Assembly: GCA_050084985.1 (NCBI GenBank) | Contig: JBITNC010000001.1 | Span: 77,314,001 to 77,378,000, forward strand | Length of the DNA: 64,000 nucleotides | Direction of reading: 5' to 3' | Source of the DNA: Nageia nagi | Taxonomy: Eukaryota; Pinophyta | Part shown: piece after piece, positions 47,529 through 60,700 of the stretch | Position numbering within the stretch: position 1 is the first letter of the stretch | Layout: every line of letters begins with the position of its first letter | Notes under the pieces: model-generated | The model's input: the letters and a program-made list of their open reading frames with translations, nothing else | Told to the model about the DNA's origin: nothing | Database searches by the model: none | Position numbers and translations under genes: made by a program

Positions 47529-49720
47529 CACTACTAAATATACCATAATTTGCTTCCTTTTTTTTGTCAAAACCCTTTGTTATTTTTTTTAATTTTTTTT
47601 CTCCAAATTTTGACATAAATTTTGACACAAAAAACATAACTGAAGTTACATCGAGTTTTGCATTCTTTTTAGGTCAATTTTTGCATCAACTGTGCCACTT
47701 TTTGTGTCTCTAAGTTGCGTTGAATTACATCAATTTTTGCATCAAAAATTGCATCTAATGGAGTCTTTTTTTGCATCCCTTTTTAATCATTTTACCCCCC
47801 TCCATACTTGGTGTTACATCATTTTTTGATTCCAAAATTGCATTGATTTTGTTGAAAAATAAAAAAAATTAATTTTTAATATTTAATATTTTTTTTCCAT
47901 TTCCATTAATACATCAATCATATGCCAAAGTAATACACCAATAATAATACGCAATAATACACATTAATATTATGCCAATAATATGTCAAAATATACTAAA
48001 AATGGGCTAAAATATGCTAAACTATATATGCCAAAATATGGTTCGATAAAATAATGATAACATCCACATCAAAATATATTGAAATAACATATATATAGAC
48101 ATCTAAATGTGCCAAAATGATATACATCTATACGTAAAAATACATTAAAATGATATATATATCTATATCAATACATCTACATTATACAATATATAAAAAA
48201 TGATACAATGGTATTGTACACATCATGAGTACATGATAGTACTACTAGTCCTCAATATTAACCTCCTCGCTAGATGTAGACTTACTACCTAAGCCAATAC
48301 CTAATGCACCACTTGAGGGTGCACCAGTTGAGGCATGGCCATGACTTGAATCACCACCTAACTGACCACTTGAGTCACTACCTAACTCACTACTTGTACC
48401 ATTATGATGACTAGGTGCTGCCTTGCTAGGATGTGCTGACTCATCATCAAAGAAATTATTGAATCTCATATCCTAGGTAGATGGTAAATCACCCTCCTCT
48501 GATGCACCCTCCTATGATGTACCCCAACCATGTGATGCACCCCCTACGATGCACCCTCCTATGATGCAATACTCACATGCAAATAATAAGAAAATAAATT
48601 TTAGTATACATACAATCACACTTACAAAAAATATTCATCACCTACAAGAAATTCATATTCCTTTATTAACAAAAATAATTGAAATTACTTACACCAACAT
48701 CCAACCTATCCCTTAGGGCTAGATAACCATATGTGATGCTATATTATCATTCATTGTCATCAAAAAATTGATTGAAATCTCTCAACTACAAAAAAAATTT
48801 AATCAATACTATATTAAAAACCATTTATCTATTCATTTTCAAAAATTAAATATCATTGAAAATCACATGCAGTAAATAGACTTATGAATTAGATATCCAC
48901 ATACTTCACCCCTCTGCTTGTTGCCCGTTGCATAATATTGCATCCCAGTTTGGCAAGTCAAGAATTCACTACTTTTTCTTGCGGTGTCTCCAAGCCTTCC
49001 ACTTTCCTTTTATCTACCTTTGGCTACTTTATTTAGTAGCATCTTTCAAACCTTTTTATAAAATAATTAATTAGTATTATGTTAAAAAAATCAATTAATG
49101 ATGTTCAAATATTAAATATCAATGATAATATTCCATGCCTTCTTATGGATGTCAACTGGTTTCTGTGCTAAGTTTAAGTGGTCAAGTGGAATTTTCATTG
49201 CTTTTCATCTCATGTGATCTCTAACCCTTTTCAGATTCAATCCTTCTTGTTGGAGCGCTTTCTTCTCATTCCACCCTTCACCAAATTTATATTTCAAGTT
49301 TGTTATTGTTCTCTTTTTTGTTGCAAAAATACTAATTATAACAAATTAGTTTTAGTCTCTTGAAATATTAAATGAATGAAAGTGAAACATACATACCAAA
49401 AAATAATGCAAATAATGAAAATAAATACATGCCAAAATGATCTTATTTCTTCCATGGCTTGTCAAGGGTCTCTGCAAATTCTACTACTATAGCATTCTTG
49501 AGAGATTTGTAAAATAGTGAACCTTAACATTAATTGAAATTATGTTAGTAAATCAATATACTTCTAATTAATATGTAAATTTATATTTTTTAAGCATAAA
49601 CTATTACCATTTTCATCTTTTAGGACCTCTCCATTCGACCTCACAAAAATTTAAAGATTTTTGGAGCCTTGAGTTGTCATCAACCTAGATTGTTGATCCA
49701 TCGACTCTACACATACATAT
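47529..49720 (-). mobile_element. Probable CACTA-type DNA transposon, partial
   Basis: Starts CACTACTAAATATACC, like En/Spm (CACTA) termini, immediately at the breakpoint of Copia-2. The first ~330 bp repeat TTTTGCATC-type motifs several times (for example 47683-47850), as expected of subterminal transposase-binding repeats. A decayed spliced gene on the minus strand follows. The other terminus was not found; element B's LTR begins at 49721 and may have inserted into it. Confidence 0.45.
48245..49700 (-). pseudogene. Decayed multi-exon gene in the CACTA-like element
   Basis: Minus-strand exon-like pieces occur in order: ~49695-49620 (VESMDQQSRLMTTQGSKN), ~49520-49445 (YKSLKNAIVVEFAETLDKPW), ~49300-49130 (KYKFGEGWNEKKALQQEGLN and IPLDHLNLAQKPVDIHKKAW), ~49040-48890 (SGRLGDTARKSSEF and YYATGNKQRGEV), and the last exon, to 48245, with MRFNNFFDDESAHPSK and a Ser/Gly-rich tail. 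A tandem Gly-Ala-Ser-coding repeat lies near 48490-48570. The layout recalls the second (Transposase_24-like) protein of plant En/Spm elements, but no diagnostic motif is certain. Splice sites were not resolved. Confidence 0.35.
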
Positions 49721-50427
49721 TGTAGAATTTAAATTATGTAAACTATGAATATACATAATAAATAAATCAATATATAATGTAGTAAGAGTAGATATAAATA
49801 CTATATCAGATTACAACAAATATACATGAAATAAATGGACCTGATATGAAGTGTATGTAAAATTCTCAAGACAAATAACAATGAATGATTAGAGGATTGG
49901 GATCATATTCATGGTGAGTTTACAACAAGTATTCATGTACATGAATCAATAGCTCAACCACCTAAATCTAGAACCCTCGATCTAGAATACACATGCTGTT
50001 GATGATGTAGAATATGCAAAATTATGATGTCCATCAAAGATAGAAAATTTTAGAGCTAAGAGTATAATAATTTTTCATAATAGATGGTATCAAAAGACAC
50101 TGTAGCTTGATGAAGATTATGATAGACAACCACCTATCAGAGATCTTATCATATCAAAGAGTTCCAATCTATGGAGGTCAACCTATTCCACTTGCATATA
50201 TATCCTGCAAGGTTATAAAAAGAAGTGAAGGCTAACCTATAATAATAATATAAACTTTATTATATTTAAAATATAAATCATGATAAATAATATAGAATTT
50301 AATGTAACACATGGCATTGCATTGTAATATCAACTTTATCTTGACATTTGTAATATTGCAATAAGTCATTTAGGAAGTCTAAATATGATTTATTAAATAA
50401 ATGATAAATCATTTTTAAGCATCTACA
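49721..50427 (-). repeat. 3' LTR of element B
   Basis: 707 bp, beginning TGTAGAATTT and ending CATCTACA. It aligns with the LTRs of element A, most clearly in its last 250 bp (AAATAAATGATAAATCATTT). Confidence 0.7.
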
Positions 50428-50446
50428 TTTTGCACCTCTTTGGATA
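50428..50446 (-). promoter_or_regulatory. Polypurine tract of element B
   Basis: The minus strand reads CCAAAGAGGTGCAAAA before the LTR, equivalent to the tracts of elements A and C. Confidence 0.65.
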
Positions 50447-51630
50447 TGAAATAAAAAGCATTGAAATTACATAATCTAAAGAAGTTTAGAGAAGAGAAGA
50501 GAATTTTCAATAGTAAAGTGGACTTCCCTTTTTCGATCGATATGCTAAGTATGATATGTTGTCTACCCCCTTTTAGTCTTGCATTTCCCCTTGCTCTAGC
50601 TATTTTAGGGAATCAAGATAAAAATCAGAGTCCTTATATGAGGAGAGCATATTTATGTGAATCCTACTCTCCCAGATAATACCTTTTTAAGAAAAAATGA
50701 ATATAACATCCACATAGATCACATCCCCTTAAGTAATAAATAATTTAAAAGAGCAAGGATAAAATAAATATGATATTCATCATGTCACTATGGTCGATGC
50801 GACTCATAGTTCTATTTAACCATGACATATAGACTACTATGATTGCAACTCATAGTATATGAAAATCAAGCTGATGAGGTATTTTGATGCCTCAAGCTTG
50901 GAATAACTTGTACTTTATAAGAGATTTTGTTCATTAAATGACCATGACCTTGAAAACATTTATTAGCATAACATTGAATAATATCATTTGATTCTTATAA
51001 AAACTAGCAAATATTCAAATATTTATTGGCCTTACATATCCACATTGCATATTTGATCACATTATTTTGATTAATTCCCTTGATTTTCAAAGCAAACATA
51101 TGCCATTAATTGTGTGAATTTTGTAGAAATTATCAATCATATTTTTTTTTTAAAATTTTATTCATCATTTCCATAGCAATGCATATTTGTGAAAAAATGA
51201 CATTTTCAATCAAATATTTAATGAATTCCTAACATGCCCCATTTACAATGAACCCTTTGGTCATGCAATTTTCTCTCTCTTTCCATTATTCATGTTGCTC
51301 ATTTTGATATGTTTGTTACCTTCCAGCTAACATGGCTGACCAAGACTAATAGTTGATTGAGAGGCCACTATCCATGATGAGAAGTCACATGGTGGAGTAT
51401 CTTCAGAGCTTACCATTCAAGCATGCTGTAATTCTTGGTTCTATTTGTAAAAATATTTACAATTTATCCTTCATTTGAAACACTAGGGTTTCCTTTAACC
51501 ATGTTAATTAGACCTCTTTCCCCCAATGAGGCTATTTATTATTTGCTTTACTTTACATAAAATCTAATTTTCTATTTTTATATTCATTTATTTAATTATT
51601 TATGTGAATTTTATTATTATTTGATTGTAG
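50447..51630. other. Non-coding interval of element B upstream of its PMD gene
   Basis: Homologous to 3025-5190 of element A but about 1 kb shorter. It ends with an intron acceptor (TTGATTGTAG, to 51630). No coding frame supported. Confidence 0.5.
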
Positions 51631-53381
51631 GATCGTAAGATACATATTCAAGATGAACATATGTCTATGACAGTCTTGGAGAAGGAATGAAAGTGGTAAA
51701 GAATGAACCATGATGATGACATCCTCATGCATTTTAGGTTGAATGAATTATCTATTTCTTATGATATGGGACCAGGACACAAACTCATTCCACCTACACC
51801 CAAGTGAGATGAGCATCACATTGTTGGACATGTATAAAATATAAGGAATTTCCATCTAAGATCAGCTAGTACATCAAGCTAAAGTTTTAGATAATAATGA
51901 GAGGTAATAATTCTTGTTATGGTTGATAGGTGAGGAAGATCATGACTAAGAGCATATTGCTTCCCACCTTACCAAGGCATGCAAGTTTTCCTTCACCAGT
52001 TGACACTTGAGGCTTTTCATTACCTTAATTATTGCCATATATTTATATTTAAATAAGAGCAATTCTTCATTTCCACTCAAGCTAGTGTGATTTATGCAGG
52101 ATATATGTGCCTAAGGCACATTGTTTGCTTAGGTACCCTTGGTATTGGTCCAGGTATATAAGGATCTTTAAAATTTCATGTGTTTATAAGTTCAACATCA
52201 TAATAGCTCATGTCAACCTCCTCCAAGTGTGGGCCTATGAGAAGATAGCAGTTATTCAACCTATAGAACCATAGAGTGTGAGGGATGATCCCTCGAATAT
52301 CATAGTAACTTATGGGTATTGGGCATGTGGGTATAGGTACCCACATACACTAGAGGCAAGGTAGAGGGAGATAGATGAACTCCAACCTAAGGATGTGATT
52401 TGGATTTCTTATGCAAATTTTATATGTGAGGATGATACCCACCAGCTTGCTTGGGTGAGGTAATCTTGCTTCCTCCAAACTTGAAGGAAATTAATGGAGC
52501 CCTATTTTCCATAGTGATTGTTAAGATAGTTCAAGATTTAGTAGGGGATTCCTCCTACCCCTACCTACTACCTCTAGTTTATGACCAAAAGGGATGCTCC
52601 ACTAGGAGTAAAGATTATACCAACTTAGGTGGTCACCTTGGAGGATCCTAGGATATTAGGTCTAACTACTGACACCTCCATGGCCCCTAGTATGTGAGGG
52701 GGTTTATGGCATGGTTGGATACAATTCATCCAGCCCCCTTAGGCATGTATGATGATGATGATGATGAGGAGATGGTAGAGGCATCAGAGGGGCCTTCGTA
52801 TGAAGACCCATAGTAGGTAGATAATCCCATGCATGATATTCATATGCAAGGAACACTAGTTGCACTAGCATCAAGACCAACATAAGGGTTGATATCCCTA
52901 GTTGAGGCCATACCATTGATAGTAGCAAGTAACATACATGTTTATTTTTTACTTTTTGGTTATTAGTTTACATGTTTAAGAAAAGTGACATTTGATGATT
53001 TTGTGATTTATAGGAAAAAGTGCTACTTAAATTACAACTTTGGAAGCTAATATTGAGAGGCTCAAGCCTTTCAAGGTATAGGTAACCACTCTATAGGCTA
53101 CACTAGCAGCTAGGGATATATATATTACATCTATGGAGCAATGTTTGAAGAGGTTGCAAGAGAGGGTGGACATGCCCCCACCTAATGAGCAGTGGGCTTT
53201 TATTCAAGGGCTAATGGATAAGATTGATCATAAGGATATGGAGATTATTGTATTAAAAAAATATGAGAGGGTGAAAACATTGTTGACATCCCACAATATT
53301 ATTACTAGTGATGTATCAGGTGGGGTTACTTTGTTAGGGCATAGTAGCGGGTCTAGGAGAACTTCTAGGTGTAAAAGGTAA
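51631..53381 (+). pseudogene. PMD protein gene with C-terminal coiled coil, decayed, element B copy
   Basis: Same plan as the copy at 5191-6952. The first visible exon opens with a counterpart of the A sequence (TVLEKE against TVLEKAKK) after the same acceptor. Remnants of the PMD core follow (SFTYPPK-like text near 51785-51830, LLQVWAYEKIAVIQP near 52220-52262, and WISYANF near 52400). An acidic DDDDDEEM stretch lies near 52748, then an intron (about 52930-53010). A last exon to 53381 encodes a probable coiled coil (TSMEQCLKRLQERVDMPPP, WAFIQGLMDKIDHKDMEI). This is more broken than copy A, with stops and frameshifts. It is antisense to gag. The shared tail shows that the coiled coil belongs to this transposon-borne PMD type. 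Confidence 0.65.
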
Positions 53382-54121
53382 GGAGCATTGGATGTAGTGC
53401 ATGCCACTAGGTTGTACATTGAGACATGGTTCCATCCCTTTTTGATTTTTATATATATGATTCTTTTTGGATCCAATTTTATATACAATATTGAATCTAT
53501 GGTCAATTTTAGTTTTTGTTATGTGAGTGAATGGTTTAATTGCTTGTATTATTGTACTTATATAATTTGCATTTTAGAATCTCAAAACATAAGTTTCAAT
53601 TTTTTTTTGTAACCAGTAAATCATACATAGTAATTTTATTTGTAACACTAAATAAGAACTCAACTTATAAAATAAATAAAAGTATAGAGAAATCTAAATG
53701 GACACCCTTATGCAATGTATAACCCATATCCAATCTTATTGCATCACTCAAATTCACAAATGAACCCAAGACAAGATCCCTCATTTGCACCATGTAAATA
53801 ATTATGAACATGTACTTATTTTATTATTTTAACAAGATCAAAACCAACATCATTCCCTTATAATGTTTCAACAAAATATAAAGATATAGGATATGCTATT
53901 ATTATTTTTATTCTAATCTAGGAAAGGCACATCGTTAGCAACACAAAATCAATCACACACCATCAACGATGTGAGTTTTGACAATTTGGAAAGAAAACTA
54001 TATGAGGGAATTTTTTAGGATGTACCTAGAATACCAATAAAATGATGAACTATCCCTTATAACCATGAACCATACACATTCCTCCTCAAGAATATCCTAC
54101 TTATTATACACTACTTCTTAT
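53382..54121. other. Spacer of element B, left of Copia-3
   Basis: AT-rich, no gene. It corresponds to about 6953-7700 of element A. It ends with CTTAT, the left flank of the Copia-3 insertion. Confidence 0.45.
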
Positions 54122-54594
54122 TGATGGAATTGAAGGATTCCATAAACCAAGATCTCTTGTAGCTTCTCTAACAAATCTAACTTTTAACCATATAACTAAG
54201 AATAAATCATTCACATAAATGAGAACACATAATGTATAGTGATTCCTTCAACTCTTAGGAGTACATCCACTTTGAATCATATCTTTTATTACTTCTAACA
54301 AGAGAAATCTTTTACAAATTCTCAAGAATTCTTTTACAAAGCTCCTACAAGAGCATTCTCACAACTCTATAAGAATAACATCTTCATGCTTTTACAAGTA
54401 CAATGAGAGGAGGGGAACCCCTCAATTTATAAGATGAAATCCACTCTTTAACGACCCTTTTACCCAAGGGTAAGGTTAAAGTTTTTTCTATATTTATTCC
54501 CTTAATGCTTTAAGGTATCTAAAGATACTTGAAGCATTAATTGGATTTACATTAATGAGAGATATTATACAATAATGCATTATAATTTTCAACA
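54122..54594 (-). repeat. 3' LTR of Copia-3
   Basis: 473 bp, with the TATA variant TTATAAA (minus, 54426-54432) and a long hairpin (54502-54540: TTAATGCTTTAAGGTATCT pairs with AGATACTTGAAGCATTAA). Confidence 0.85.
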
Positions 54595-54604
54595 CTCCCC
54601 CTTA
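54595..54604 (-). promoter_or_regulatory. Polypurine tract of Copia-3
   Basis: The minus strand reads TAAGGGGGAG before the LTR, the same as in Copia-1, and the next ~20 bases (TTAATGCAATATTAGGATA on the plus strand) also match that element. Confidence 0.8.
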
Positions 54605-57600
54605 ATGCAATATTAGGATAAAGAGTCAAAAAGATAAAGAGAAAGAGTAAGAGATTTCTCCTCCATAAGAATACAATCGAAGATGAGAACTTGTGAGAAA
54701 GTAATAAAATATAGATGATTCTACAATAGCTCAACTACTTAACCATTTTAACAAATGGTTTTACAATATAATTATTAACCATAAATAGTTTTAATGTACA
54801 AGAGTAGTCATTCAACAACATGTTGACATGTGATCCTTTTTGGGCTTACCCACCCGAAGTAACTTGCAATCTTAAGAAGAAACCTACAAGCTACAAATAG
54901 CTTATAAATAAGATCAATTAAATGCATCATATACACTCATATAAGATAAATATTATCCATAAATTGATCAAATAATGCATAAAGATGCTAAGTCATCACA
55001 TATGCACAACATCAAAGATGACATACATCATCAATTAAATATCATATGTGTATACTAAATAAAATTTATCATTCATAACATGATATCAACAATATCATAT
55101 GTGCACAATATTATCAAATGTATAACCAACAAAATTATATAAATGCATTCTCAACCAAGGATAAAAAAATATCATCAATTTTTTTGGTTTTTGTATTTAT
55201 TTATTTTAATCATTATTTTGTATTTATTTTGGTATATAAGAGTGTCATCACATCATAATATTTTCATAACTTATTTCTCCCCTTTGATGATAACTTCATC
55301 AATCAAATACTTGTGTGACCATGTTATCTTAACCATATCACAAACCACTAAATGCCAACTTGACTAAAATATCAAGTTAAGATTTTTTAAATTATAAAAA
55401 ATGCCAACTTAACTAAACCACCAAGTCAAGATTTAAGGGCATAACATAGGCCACATAATTTTTTATCTATGAAGAACTAGCCATAATAAGCAAACTTGAC
55501 TATGCCACTACATAAGCCACAATAAGAAAACTTGACTATGTCACTTGGTCAAGATGCATATGATAGAATTTGGTAGCATTAATCCAACATCATATATTCA
55601 AATTCTATCAAATAAATTTTAATTTTGGATAAAAATGAACCTTTTTAACCACTTCAACAATGTGTAATCATGGAGAACGGTAAATCTTTTTAACCACTCC
55701 AAGAATATGCAATCTTAGAGAAGGATGAATATTTTTAACCACTCCAATCACTACAACTTGCTAATAAGTAGCAATGTGGTAATCAATCCATCTTCATAGA
55801 TATAACTTACCAATATAGAAGTAAAAATATGATAAATGATGCATTATAAGTCATCATGAAGATGCCAAGCTAATAATTATAATCATATATAATAAAAAAT
55901 ATTCTTGGATTTGATATATCAATATGAATATTTTTTTATAAACATGGAAGTATAGAGGCATCAATCCATAAACATGAATAAGCTTTCCAATCATGTAAGT
56001 ATAGTAGTATTAATCTATAAATATGGATAAACTTCTCAAACATGGAAGTATATTTAAAAAATACTTGAATTTTATACTCCCTCTTAAGAGTAATTTTATC
56101 AAAAAAATTGCATATTATTAAGTTCTACAAAATTAGAGAGGAATGTACACTTCTCAAAGGTACTTGTACACTTCTTTTTACTTATGCAAAAATAATCAAT
56201 ATTGAATTATCATCAATAAATCTTGTGAAAAAAATTTAGAAACTTTGCACTCTAATAAGTATATTATCCAATATGTATAAGTAAACTTTTTGAGTATTAA
56301 TGCATAAGAATTTTAATGTTGAAAAAGTTTACAAACTTTACTCCAATAAAAATTAGTGCATAACTCAAAATTTTCAATCAAATTAGAATTCAGAACAATG
56401 TGCACAAAAAAGAATGTATGCATAACCAAAATTTTTTATTCAATAATATGCACAAATAATGAGGATAATTTGAAGAAAAAAATTACTTCAAACAATGTGC
56501 ATAAAAAGAATTTTAGAAGTTCAAAAGCTTCCATATTAGCCATTGATATAAAATAACAAATGTGTAGATATACATAAATTTGAATATATCAATTCATTGT
56601 CGAATGCACATAGGCATAGTGCATATAAAGTTTGATTTTTTTTTCTTCTAAAAATTCATTTCAAACACTAGCACATAAAATTCTCTTTTAACAATGTGCA
56701 TATACAAGAACAATATCATTGCAACCAATATGGATAGTGTACATCATAGAGTTTGAAAATTTACATAAATTTCAATTCAAATACTATGCATATTCATTGC
56801 ATAAAAACTCTATGCATATACATTTTACAAAATACCAAGCATAATCATAATGTACTATCCAAGCAACATAATGTAAATGCATCATAAATTTTCATTTAGT
56901 GGTAACACAAATTTTTATTTTTATGTATATAAAAGCATGCCAACAATGCTTCTTCATAATGTGCAATATCAATGCAAATGCACCATAGAGTTTTCATTTT
57001 AATAATGTACATATACAACCACAATAGCATTACAACCAATACAGATAGTTATATCAAAGTTTGAAAGAAATCTTAGTTTTCATTTCAAACACTAACACAT
57101 CCAAGCATTCTTATGCATATTCAAAAATAATTAACTTTATATATATTCACAACAATTAGTGTTTAATACAACTTCTTTTATTTTTTTCATAAAAAATATT
57201 TAAAAAATGACATAAAAAATATTGTACTAAATTATGCAAAAATTGATTTGCAATGTATTAAACATTATTAAATAATTATTACTAAAAATTTTAGCTTTAA
57301 AAGTTATAAATTAGTCCAATTTATGTTGAAAATTTATTATACTAGCAAAAATTTGTTGCAATGATAATTTGCAAAAAATTACCTTCAATTTTTTTACAAA
57401 ACTTAATCAAATAAAATGGTTGTAAATTTTAACTTGAAATATTTTTATTTTTGAAAATACTTTATCAATATTGCAAAAATAAGGCTTAAATAACACCTAT
57501 GCTTATTAAGCATTCATTAATTTTATGAAAAAAAATGTAAAAAAATTATACTTAAGGTCGTATGCCCCCTTTAAAAATCATAAGTGTAAGTGTTACTTAT

Positions 57601-59809
57601 AAATTTTTAACTTTCAAAAAATAAAACCTATGCACAATACTTAATAAATGTGTAACAAATTTAGCTTTATAATATGCTCACATGGTCTTATGATAAAATA
57701 TAAATGTTTCTCAAGTACATTAAAAGACCAATTAACTTTATTTATGAGAAAAAATCATATAAACCATATGGCTTTATATTTTTTTTCATAAAAAAGAAAA
57801 TAAATTAAAAAATAGTGAGTTAAAAAGAATTGCATTTATTATTTTCCATACACTACTACTTTTCTTTTTAATTTCACATGCCCTCTCATAGGTGTAAACT
57901 TAAAAATTAATAAGTAAGCTTAAAAAATACATTTATTAATGCTCATGAATAAAAATTGGCACCAAATATTTAAGGGAAGAAAAAAACATGTGCAAAGTAT
58001 GAGTTAACAACTAATCATCCACTTTGAAAAAAAATGCAATAATTACCCTCCTTATTTAAAATGAGCAACTTTAAAAATATGTCTCCTTTTCTTAAAAAGA
58101 ACTTCAAAAAAAATTCTCTTTAAGAAGCTAAATACTTTGTTTGTAAAAGATACCTTTAAAAAATATGCTTAAAATAATCCCATGCCCCTTTTTCTTTATT
58201 AAAAATGACCACATGAGTAAAAGTTCTTCTCATTTTAGAAAAAATGCATTTTATTATTACTAACCCATGTGCTTAAAGAATCCTTTACTTTTTAAAATAT
58301 GCTCTCACCCCTTTTTATATACAAAAATAAATATGCTTTCATGATAAAAAAAATATCTCTCCCATTAAAAGAAATAATATTTTAATAGCCTTAATAATTT
58401 TTTCTCCATTATTTAATATTTTCCTCTAACCCTTATTCAACATAATGGGCCAAAGCCTCTATTAAAAAATTTATGTAGAAGAGAGAGATAGGATGGAAGG
58501 AGAAATAATTGTAGAGGAGAAGATATAAAAAAATTAGCATGACAATCGAGAGGGAAAGGGGGGACTACACCACCCCTCAAGAGGCACCTAGGGGGAGAGA
58601 GGGGATGTCACCATCCTTAAGGGGCATCGAGGGGGAGAAAGGGGATGACACCACCCCTTAAAGGGCATGGGAGAGGGGATGATACTACCCTATAGGAGGT
58701 GCATATGAACCCTTTGGGGAATATGTTCCCCCTTAGGTGAGCTATCTCCTTTGGGGTACATGCCCCCTTGGGGTTGTACATAGTCCCTTTTAGGATACGT
58801 GCCCCCTTGGGGCTCCATGCACCCCCTTTAGGGTATGCACCCCCTTAGAGCTCCATGCACTCCCCTTTAGGGTACACACCCCTTGGGGCTCCACGCACCT
58901 CCCTTGGGGTATGCACCCCCTTAGGGTTGCAAATACCCCCATGGGTGGTGCAATTGAGTTTTTATTTATTTATTTTTATAAATAGTAAAAAAATAATTTT
59001 TTTAAATATGAAATAAAAAAGAAAATTAAACTTTGTATAAAAAATAGAGTTTTATTTTTTTATATTACAAATTTCTTTTTGCAAATACTTGTAACTTTTA
59101 TTTGTTATAAACAAATTGCAACCTCCTTTTTTTGCATAGTAAATTCTTAAGATCAAAAAAGAATTTTTTTATTACACATAATAAAAAAATTGTAAGAAAT
59201 AGTAAAATTTTATAATTTTTACCCTAAAATATTTTAGCTTTCTTGCAAAAAATATAATCTCATTACAAAATATCACTCAAATTGAGTTTTTTTATAAGAT
59301 TACAAAAAGAAATTAAATAGATTTCATCATAGTTTTTAATTTAATTATGTAAAAACATTAGTTTTAACTATGAAAAAAATTAAATATGCTAATTTTTATA
59401 AGATCTAAAAAATCTAACCATATACCATATGTTAGATATAATTTTTAAATACTACTAACATGTAACTAAGGTAAAATTTTACTTTAAATTTGAGCCCATT
59501 ATCCTCAAAATAAAATATGTTAGTATTGATCATTATAAATCTCAAGTATTAGAGATATTATTTAGATCTAACAACAAATAATGTATCTAATGCTTAACCT
59601 TAAAAAAAGTTAAATAAATTAAAGGTTAAAAAATTCTAACCCTAAATTAGATCTATCAAAGTTTTCAATATACCTATAAAAATATAGTAAATCTAGCTTT
59701 TACTTTCAAAATAAAATTAAAATAAGATTAAGGGATATGTATATCTTAAATTTGAGAAGAGTCACCTTAAGATCACTAAGTAGATACTTGAAGGAGATCA
59801 CTACAAGGA
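54605..59809. other. Non-coding interior of Copia-3
   Basis: AT-rich throughout with many poly-A and poly-T runs. Its first ~350 bp align with the 3' region of Copia-1 and Copia-2. From about 55300 to 56100 short repeated phrases occur (CCACTCCAA, AACTTGACTATG), and from 56350 to 57150 the words GTGCATA and AATGTGCA recur. No open frame exceeds chance expectation. A GC-rich tandem block stands out at 58540-58945. Confidence 0.6.
58540..58945. repeat. GC-rich tandem repeats in the Copia-3 leader
   Basis: Two arrays. The first (about 58555-58690) has ~45-60-bp units with GGGGATGACACCACCCCTTA and GGGGCATCGAGGGGGAGA. The second (about 58725-58935) has ~40-bp units with TAGGGTATGCACCCCCTTGG and GGCTCCATGCACCCCCTTT. 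CCCCTTGGGG-type palindromes are frequent. It lies about 0.9-1.3 kb inside the 5' LTR. Confidence 0.8.
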
Positions 59810-59810
59810 G

Positions 59811-59822
59811 GCTCTGATACCA
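59811..59822 (-). promoter_or_regulatory. Primer-binding site of Copia-3
   Basis: The minus strand reads TGGTATCAGAGC, two bases from the 5' LTR, identical to that of Copia-1. Confidence 0.9.
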
Positions 59823-59824
59823 CA

Positions 59825-60292
59825 TGATGGAATTAAAGGATTCCATAAACCAAGATCTCTTGTAGCTTCTTCAATAAATTTAACTTTCAACCATCTAACT
59901 AAGAATAAATCATTCACATAAATGAGAACACATAATGTATAGTGGTTATTCCAACTCTTAGGAGTACATCCACTTTGAACCATATCTTCTATTACTTTCT
60001 CACAAGAGAACTCTCTTATAAATTCTTAATAATTCTCCTATAAAGCTCATACAAGACCATTCCTACAACTCTACAAGATTAGCATTTTAATATTTCTATA
60101 AGTACAATGAGAGGGGTGGCACCCCTCAGTTTATAAGATGAAACCCACTCTTTAACCACCCTTTTACCTAAGGGTAAAGTTAATTTTTTTTTTCATATTT
60201 ATTCCTTTAATGTTTTAAGGTATCTAAAGATACATTAAGTGGATTTACATTAAAGAGAGATATAATATAATAATGCATTATAATTTTTGGCA
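59825..60292 (-). repeat. 5' LTR of Copia-3
   Basis: 468 bp, partner of 54122-54594. It has a TTATAAA box (minus, 60130-60136). One arm of the hairpin has been partly deleted (about 60206-60242). Confidence 0.85.
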
Positions 60293-60700
60293 CTTAATAA
60301 TTTTTTAATTTTAAGAAATAATTTTATGTACCTAGAAAGGTTTTACAACTTATATGTAGTTTGTAGAGATAGGCACAAAAATATGTGCTTTCTTGGTAGT
60401 GTAACTAATGCCATTAGTTGCATGCAAATAGTCATGCATGCCACTAGCAATTTTTATTTTGTGATCTCCATCAATCTATTTTTCCATCCCTTTACCATGG
60501 CTTTATCTTACTTATTGCCACTATTTTCTACATCCATTTGTATTAGAGAAATAATAACTCATACAATGTGAAGTACTTATTGAACTGATGAAGCCTTTTG
60601 GTTATTAAGTTATCTTTGGTAAAGAATTTGTAAATATTTCTAACTATTCATTATTAGTATGTATAAGTCCTACTTCAGTATGATCATCCATTCAAATTTA
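60293..60700. other. Spacer of element B, right of Copia-3
   Basis: Aligns with 7725-8030 of element A (AATAATTTTATGTACCT shared), the interval before the 3' end of gag. The plus-strand frame at 60287-60571 crosses the LTR boundary and is not a gene. Confidence 0.5.

Larger units (their letters stand above)
54122..60292 (-). mobile_element. Copia-3: non-coding LTR element of the Copia-1 family
   Basis: LTRs at 54122-54594 (473 bp) and 59825-60292 (468 bp) are alike and start TGATGGAATT on the plus strand. A perfect TGGTATCAGAGCC primer-binding site (59810-59822) lies two bases inside the right LTR, and the polypurine tract GGGGGAG lies beside the left one. Flanks CTTAT and CTTAA differ at one base. 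The ~5.2-kb interior has no gag or pol frame or remnant that I can see, only A-rich sequence and a GC-rich repeat block. The signals and LTR hairpin match Copia-1, so it would be mobilised by such an element (a LARD-like derivative). Confidence 0.85.
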
